DNA from: Shinisaurus crocodilurus
Lineage: Eukaryota > Chordata > Lepidosauria > Squamata > Shinisauridae
Direction of reading: 5' to 3'
DNA: 64,000 nucleotides
NCBI GenBank assembly: GCA_021292165.1
Contig: CM037880.1
Location: 142,292,564-142,356,563, forward strand
Position 1 is the stretch's first letter; the number at the start of each line of letters is the position of its first letter. A program made the translations under genes and the position numbers. Shown one piece after another: positions 48,901-57,900 of the stretch. The notes beneath the pieces are model-generated. The model was not told the origin of the DNA. It did no database searches and was given only the letters and a program-made list of their open reading frames with translations.

Positions 48901-51900
48901 CTGGTGCACATAGGCATACTGCCTTGATACTGGAAAGTGGAGGCTACATATAGTCCAATCCAAATTAAGGAAATACCACCACCACTGCACTATTCTATTC
49001 TGAAGTTATACCAATGTTTTCTACATATGATGGAACTTCAATGATGCAGCTGTGGAATGTCTGGAAATTAATTATTGAATATGAATGCCTGTGCTGGCCC
49101 TGGTATTTTCTACCTATCTGTGAACGTTGGCCTTTCAAATAAACAGAAGAACCAAGAGAGTGTTTTAAATGGCATATATTGAGAGTAGGGGCTCTGAATG
49201 CCAGTGTGGCGTAGTGGTTAGAGTGTTGGACTGGGACTCGGGAGATCCGGGTTCAAATCCCCGCTTGGCCATGAAACTCACTGGGTGACTTTGGGCCAGT
49301 CACTGACTCTCAGCCTAACCTACCTCACAGGGTTGTTGTGAGGGTAAAATGGAGAGGAGGATTATGTAAGCCGCCTTGGGTTCCTTTCAGGAAAAAAGGT
49401 GGGGTATAAATATAATAAATAAATAATAAATAAATAAATAAATAAATAAATGGCTATGACATGCCAAACCAAAATACATCTTAGTCACCTCACACTGTAT
49501 GAAGAAAATTTACACTACAGTTACAAAAATGGTATAAAGGCAACTTCAAATAGATCAAAGAAAGAATGGTAAAGAGTTAATAATGAAATGGACAGGAACT
49601 TCATGACCACCCATTTGTTGAACAAGTCAAACACATCCCATCCATTCCTCTAGATTTATTTATTTTATTATTCTGTTACAGTTGCAAATGTCACCTTTCA
49701 AAAGTAATTCTCAAAATGTGGGGCAGCTCCAGGGAGGGTGAAGAGACATTCTAGAGAATAATAATATCTCAAGGCAGGTAAGACCCTTTCTCCCTCCCAC
49801 CTGACAATAACTAGGCAGATTGAGTTGTTGTTGTTGTTATTATTAATAACAACAAATTTTATAACCTTTTTTCCTCTCCAGCAGAGATACTCAAATCAGC
49901 TAACATATAAAAACAGTAATCTACGGTAATTATTAGAAAACTAAGTAACACTAAATACACTGAAACCCTATGGCATAGGACTCTGACTGGTCCACACTGG
50001 ATTTGTGAGGACAACTGCATGCCCAATAATTCCAACCTGATTTGGGAAGAAGAAAACATGTTTTCTTTGTTCTAGTTATAGTTCTTTGTGTATGGGTTAA
50101 GAAGGGCCAGAGATGTCCTCTATTCCTTTTCTAATGATCACGTTGGATTATAGTACTCCACAGATTCTTTCACTTGTGGAATAGACTATTGGCATTGCCT
50201 TGCAGGACTATAGAGCAAGTTTGGAAGGGAGGTGCAAAATTAAAAAAAATCTGAGGGGAGCACTGCCTTACAGTAATCTGAAATACTGGCTTGAAAATTG
50301 AGAGATTGTATGTTTTTCAACCTTTTTAGTTAAGAACATTTTGTAAAATGGAGTGCTTTAAACTAGTAGCTAAAGTTAAAAGAATGTAGGTGAAGAGGGA
50401 CTGAAATAGGATAAGAATGCTTCCAACAATTCTTAACTATATAAGACAGACACAATTAGTTACATAGACCTTTACCAAATAATTCCTATGCTAATGTCTT
50501 CAAGAACAGGGTTGCTGGACATTAGCATATACTGCTTTTGGCTCTTACAGTGGAATCCTATGTGCATTGATTGATTGATTGCATTTATACCCCGCTCTTC
50601 AGCCAGAAAAGGCTCCCAGACTGGCTTACAAAGATTAATAATAAGACAGTCCCTGCCCTCAGGCTTACGGGGAAGTAAGTCCCATGGAGGTCAATGGGAT
50701 TTACTCCAAGGAAAGTGCGTATAGGATTGCAGTCAGGGCAGTATTCAACAGTGACCACCCACAAGTGGCCAGGCTCACCAATTCCATTGTGCACATGGCA
50801 CCCACCACTTGCAAAATGAAGATTTAGTGCTTCCGCCTTCTGGGGTCAACCCGAAATGAGCAGAACCACTTGTTTCTGGAATGAGACAGGTCAGCGGAGT
50901 GAGCTGCCTTTTCAAGGCTTGTTCCCAAAGTGTTAAATCTCTGTTGCGCAAGCAGTGGGTGCTGCTTGCACAACAGAATCAGCAGGGATGGCCTGGCCCC
51001 GTTCATGGACTGCCCTTAGTCTCATTATAATTTGTGCAAGTTTGTACAAGTAGATTTGAAAAACAACATGGAAACAGCCCTGCAGCCACCTAATATTTAG
51101 TATTCCAAAGTGCGTTACTTACCTGCAATAGTATGTGCATAAAGTCTGCTCCCAAAGGTGAAAACATGTAGTTCGTACAACTTGGCAATCTTTTCTAGGA
51201 ACTCTTTGCAATGAGGACGTAACCGAGTATGCAGCATAGGTTCCCCTCGACCTAACTGATAATGAAATATTCCCTAAGGGAGAGAAAGAACACTGGTAAG
51301 ACTTACAGAAGTTAGGCCTCATTAACAAATACAACACTTTCCAGGTTAGGCGGAATGAGTTCCAGTATGACAGATTTTATTGTTCAACTATGTACTGACC
51401 GCTGTAAGGAGTACTAAAGTAGCTATTACGTATGAACAGTTTGCATACACTTGTAAGTACACATAATGTATTTCACAAAAGTTGTGTGGCTCTTTTGTCC
51501 AGTATTTATGTTAACAGCATGAATATCACAGTGTCTAAAAAAAGTTATTTTCAGGGTGGATAAAAATCAATGATTTTTAAAAAATAAAATAAAAAAATGT
51601 GTTTTTTATTTAAATCGGATTTTTTTATTTTAATCAATTTTTTATTTTTATTGGTGAAATTATTCTGGGTTTTTTTTAAAAAGGCCCTACAGGATCATTT
51701 TAATTTAAAATATGTTATAGTTCAAAGATCTCATTATGAAATAGGGATTATAAATTCTAATTCTGTATTATCAGACAACGTATTTATATAATCTTTTTTT
51801 TTTATAGGTTTTGTAAATAGAGTCTCGTATTGGGGCCTGAATTTGGTGGGGTTCCATAGGCTTCTGTACAGATTATTTAGATTAGTCTTTCTAAGTACTC

Positions 51901-54900
51901 AGTCTAGAAGATACCATGAGAAAAGTTTGCAGTTTTCAAACTGGGCTTTGTGTCTCCAGAGATACGTACTTGTTAACAGCAATTTATGGATATGAGAAAT
52001 AGCAGATCTGATCAGCCCTATTTATTTTCATTTCTATACCACCCAATAGCTGAAGCTATCAGTTTTGATCTAGTTGTGATAAAAAAATAAAGGCTGAAAT
52101 AGGCAGATCTACCTCTTACAATGTCACCTTTAGTACTGAGAGCCAGTGCATGCTATGAGCAGTAATGGTAATAACTAATTATTGCGTTGCTTTATTTTGT
52201 TTAGGAGGATCCATTCTCAATACACAGGATTCTGATTACTATTCAACTTCAACATCACACTGTTCTTCTACAGTTTCAGAGTAAACTGCTAATGACGGGG
52301 AGTGGGGCAGTGTTTCAGTATGTATGCCACATAAGCTTATTAATTACATCACCTGCAGTAAAAGGAAAAAAAGGAGCTCTCCATCATCCAGAAACCACCA
52401 CAGATAAGTTTGTGATAAGAACCAACAGATTACTGCAAGAAGTAATCGATGAAAAAATTGCTCAGTTTGTATATGCAACCAACTCTCCTTTTCAAATGGT
52501 TGAGAACACACACTTCATTAACATAGCTCAGTCATTACGACTAGGATACAGTCCACATAGCAGAGCAGATGTTGCAGGAAACTTACTGGATAAAGTTTAT
52601 GAGAGAGAAATTGAACAGTGTGCAAAAAGTCTAGAGGGGAAAATTGTTAGCCTGAGTCTTGATGGTTGGAGTAATGTCCACAATGATCGCATTGTATGTC
52701 CTTGTGTGACATACAGAAAACCAATTACAGAAACAATTGATATATCCGGAAATGCACACAGAACAGAATACTTACAAGTAACAGCAATAAAAGCTATAGC
52801 AAACTGTGAGAAACGATTTAAATGTCTAGTACGTAGCTTGGTCACAGATAATGCTGCAAATGTAACCAAGATGAGAAGCAATACAGATTTTAATTTATCT
52901 GCCAGATGCTTACGAGCCTGCCTGGTAAACGCTTGACAATGGTGACAAGTGTCGACCACATGTCCTTTCCCCAGGCAGAACAGGCACAGTGAGTGCCCAT
53001 CAGCAGGCGGTAGTTTTGATCCGCACCACACGCATTTTCGAAATGGCACCCTAGGCGGCATGGCGCCTCAGAAAAATAAAGAATAGGAAAGAATTTTTTG
53101 TTGTTGTTGGTAGAGTAGGAGAATAACGAGAAAAACAAAGGAAGAGAAAATGAGATGAGATAAAGAGGAAAAAACACTCAGCTAAGTGTTCAAAAGAAGC
53201 AGAAAGGAGAATCTCCTGAAATGACTAGCCACAATGGCGGTCAAAAAGGAACTGAGGGAACAGGCGGGAGCTGCGCTAAGGAGCACGTGCAATGGGGGAG
53301 GGGCTCCTGCCCAATTTTCCTCAGCTATAGAACTTTCCAGAAACAGGCGCAGAGCCCATGTGTGTGATGCACAGAGACCACGAAGAACACACGGCTGCAC
53401 TGCTGATTTGATGCACCTTTCAGCCAAAGATCTCAGTGCTCCAAAAATAAAGGCTCATGTTATGGAAATTGCAAAATACTTTTGAAACAACCACTTTGCA
53501 GCAGCTGCTGTGAAAAAAAGTGGGAGGAACCAAGCTAACTCTGGGCTTAAGAGAAATGTGGAACACTTGCTGACTATCCTGAAACCTGTTTCCACAGCCT
53601 TGGACAAAGTGCAGGGAAATAACATTTTTATTGCTGATCATCCCTCCATAATGTCTACTATAATAAATTTCAAAGTTAAGGGTGAACCATTCAAGAAATA
53701 TATGTTTGATGATGGAGTTCTAAAGAAAGTTACACCAGTGAACCGGTGGAAGTCACTTAAGGACTTGGATTCAGAGACTGCTGAAGTGATAATCCAGCTT
53801 TTAACAGCAGTTGCATCTTCTGCTGGTGCAGAAAGAGTGTTTTCTTCCTTTGGACTAGTTCATTCTAAATTGAGAAATTGTTTGGGATCTGAGAAAGCAG
53901 GAAAGCTTGTTTTTCTTTTCCAGATTATAAACAGATGGGAAAAAGAAGATGAAGACTATTGAGTTGGCAGAATAAGCCTAAATGTTAAGTTTTTCATGTT
54001 GGCCTGGCTGACACAGTCTATCTAATTTTTGTGTTTTTTAAAAATAAAAAAATCACTTAAAATAAACTTGATCTCAAAAAATATAGAAAAAAACTTAAAT
54101 GTTTATCTAAATTAACTAGAGTTACTAGAGCTTTGGCTATTGGGTGGTATAGAAATGAAATAAATAATAATAAATTTTCAAAAAATTCAAAAAGACCCAT
54201 ATGTTTCTTAAGTATTATATCTTTACTGTTGAAGAAACAAGAATCCACAATACAGTGCTGTTTTAGTTAAATAAAATAGTTTCAGTGTCTGTCTGGAGTT
54301 GCTGTCGATTGTCCTAATAGAGTAAGTTAAGAAAATCTTCCTAAATTCATGATTAACCTGTTCAACTGGATTTTGTTCACCTTCCAGTACCGTCACAAAT
54401 ATCTGTTTCAGCAAGCTTCGGTAACTCTGAGTTGTGTAAAATATGTATTAAAGTTATAGCAAGGAAGAGTGCACTTTTGCAGGGGAGGAATCACATGATT
54501 AAATCGAGTCTTTCTGAGTAGTGATTTAAATCATGTTTAAGATCATGATTTAAATCAAATCCACCCTGGTTATTTTATGATGAAAAGTATCAACCATTTA
54601 TCAATGAGATAAATTTAGTGAAGAATATTTGGGAGACATCTAGATAACTTTAGTTTTCTTAGTATCACTAACAGGAGCAATAGAATGCAGGAGAGACCTG
54701 CATACAAGAAGAAAAAGACCATGGCTAGGATCCAGAGAGGCCAGTGTGCATGTGGGCAGTCAATTGTCCATTCCAGTTTTATCAAATTCCACTCTGAAAT
54801 GTATCCCTATCTTCAGAAGCAGCTTTCAGGGTGGGGTGGTAGGAGGACTTCCTGAAAAGTCCCAATACTTAACACACTTCTAGTGTGACAGCAAGTAATT

Positions 54901-57900
54901 TTACTAAGTGGCCACTGTTTCTAATCTGGCCATACAAGCAGATTTAACATTAATGATTTTTACCTGTTATATTCTGAAGGTTTAGATATATTCAGAAGAC
55001 AAAGAATAAACTCTACAACATATTAAAGTATCTTTTAAAAATGATAGGTCAAAGGTCTGTTTATTTTTGGGTGCTTTTGGTGTTTCTAATGATATGTTCT
55101 GGTAGAATTTGTTCCTCACTTGTGAGTGAGAGAATTGTAGAAGACTTGTAAAGTGGTCTAATTTGTATAAGTTCATAAGTCCAGACTATGAACAATGTGG
55201 GTGGCAATTTTTTTGGAACACATCTATCTGTTGAAAAAAAAAAGATTCCTTTCCAATGTCAATTATACTCAAAAGTATTCTTTATACCGTAAATATTTCA
55301 GTCTAAAACATTACCAAGTGCATTAAAACTGATCAAAGTATTATAATCAATGTTGATTTACTCTGTTAGACATCTGTTGGCAGTGCTGTTCTGTGGTATG
55401 GATCAATGTCTGGTCCAAATCTACCATTAGCACCAGTTTTCGATTTCGGCGTAGCCTCTCCTGGTCTTCTCTTCCCAACTGTTCAGCTTGCTACAATACA
55501 AAGAGATTAACATACTAAGTGCACTTGAAAAAAGCCCAAATTTAACATGACCAGTGAATAGATCTCATTAGAAGCACAGTAACTGCAAAAGAAAAAAACT
55601 AAATCATTGCCATCTATTGTACCACAATAGATAAAATAGCTGCTTTACGCCATTTTGAGGAATTTTGTATACTGAGAGAAGCTCAATAACATCTTAATGT
55701 TGCCACTTAGGCCTTCCAAATCCTGGCAAGTTATGCAAAATAAATTCATTATATTATCTTATCTAATTTAGGGCGCGATCCAACTGAGATGCCTGTAAGC
55801 TTACAGGCATCCAATGCAGAGCAAGAGCACTGGAGGCGATTTTCGTCTCCCTGCTCGCCGTTTTCAGCTGCCTAGCTAGGGTGCTTTGGATGGGGAGGGA
55901 AGAAGGTTGGAGTGCCACCAGGATACCTCATATCCTGGCCACTCCAATATTCTCCCCTCCCTGCCCCCTTTAACCCCTCTCTGAGGTCGTTTTTCTGACC
56001 TCAGAGAGCAACCGGCACACTTCATTCTGCACCAGCTGCGAGGGGGTTGGGGCTCCGAGCTCCAACCCACAGCTCCATGGTTGGAGAGCTGTCTCTGACC
56101 TCAGAGCTGGGATCCGAACAATCCTATTCTCCCCCCCCCCCCCATGTCTAGGGGCCATAGGATTGCTCTCTTATGCAATTTCCAGCAGGCGACTTTATTT
56201 GTGTTTCTGGTACAGATGCAGCATGCAAAAGAATGAATTCCTACATAATCATTTTGTGCTGTCAGAGGAGAAGGTGTGCAACAGAATAGTCTAGGCCATT
56301 TCCCCTGCTTCTCCATCTACTCCAACAGTATACAGAAGCAGCTGGCCATCCTAGGTATAACATTTTACTTACCCATGAGAAATATCTTTGTTATAATAAA
56401 ATCTTGCCTTAACAGCCTGTGAGCAACAAGGATAATATACTTAAACATCCCTCTTTCCTGCCACCTCGACAAAGTGAATAAATAAAGGGGCTTAAGACAC
56501 TTGATCCCAATTCTAGTAAACTTTGCAATGCATTCTTAAGTAGATATGCAGCCCAATTCTATGCAAGTTTACTCAGAAGTAAGCCCCACTGACCTGGTTC
56601 ACATGATCACAGTGGGTTAAATGGTAGCCATGGTACCTTGTTTAAGCCACAGCGAGTACCGGGAGCCATTTCCCTAATCACCTGCCCAGGAGCAGCTTGT
56701 CATGTCATCTGAACCTGGGCAGCATGGCTTGTTGGAGGGAGAAACAACCCTCAAATAACCCAACAAGAGCTCATGGAAAGTATGCACAGGATTGTAGCCT
56801 AAGTTGGCTAATGTTCCATTAACAACAATTGTGTAAATTTCTTTTGAAAACATACAAATAGAAGGCATTGTACCAGATGGGCATTGTCAAAGAACTGACA
56901 TCATTTTGGAAGAAAACAGATACCAGTTTTATGTTTGGTAGCTGATATTTGTCATGAAAAACATGGCTTGGGATTCTATCCATTGCTTTTGACTTCAAAT
57001 GTGGCCAAGATAGGAATGCCGCATTACATATATGCATAATGAAGGGACTCCTTAAATTATATCTACTGAATTTTGGATGTCTGCCAAAATTGTGAGTGGG
57101 AGTGTACTTGCCTCGGAGCTAACCATCAATTCTGGGACACTATGAACCATTGATACAGTTGCTGTGGATACTGGCATGTTCTGTTTTCCATTCTTGCTTC
57201 GTATTCTAATAAAGGAGGGAAAGCAAACAAAGATTTTAGACAAACTAAATTAATAAGATTTCAAAAAAGCTAGGAGGATTAACTGGTTTATTGTGGTATG
57301 AATTTTCACAGACAACCACCTTATTTATCACATGAACCAAGCAAGTAACATACACAGATTGACATCATACTTAATTGGCAGGTAGAACCATAAATATTCA
57401 TAATTTAAGAACTAGACAAACAACATACCTTAGGTACTTAGGGGTGAGTCACATTTTTTAACTAGGTAAGAAGTAATCGAGTTTAAATTGCAATACATAC
57501 ACAGAGCACTGTCAGTTGTGAACAGCATACGAGTGCTGTTCAGGATTCCATTAAGTAAATGGGAAGCAGTGAACAAGAAACGGTTAGGATCAGTTTCTAT
57601 GCTTTTTGAGGGGAAAGTTAGGCATTTAACAAGCATTAACCATTTATCTTCTAGCAGCTTATATTTTGCTGTGCAAAGTTAGTATTACTATCTTTTTCTT
57701 TACCAAAGTTCAAAAAACAAGCTGCATCATCATCATCGTCGTCGTTCCTGCCCTCTTGTTTATAATTTAAAAGACATGACATAAAAGGAAAAGGGGATAG
57801 GGAGAGTGGAGGAAAAAAGCCTACTTAGGGACCAGTTCTTAAAAATTAAAAAAACTATTATGATTAGCAGGGATGAAAACAGTTCAAGGAGAGGAGGAGC

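Larger units (their letters stand above)
51552..54568 (+). mobile_element. Full-length hAT transposon, interrupted
   Basis: Ends CAGGGTGGATAAAAATCAAT and, reversed, CAGGGTGGATTTGATTTAAA, flanked by identical 8-bp duplications GTTATTTT (51544-51551 and 54569-54576). It carries a transposase in two pieces separated by a DIRS fragment (52890-53400). Inverted copies of a short LINE/SINE tail lie at 52025-52060 and 54128-54175. The ends and duplication identify hAT. Confidence 0.92.
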
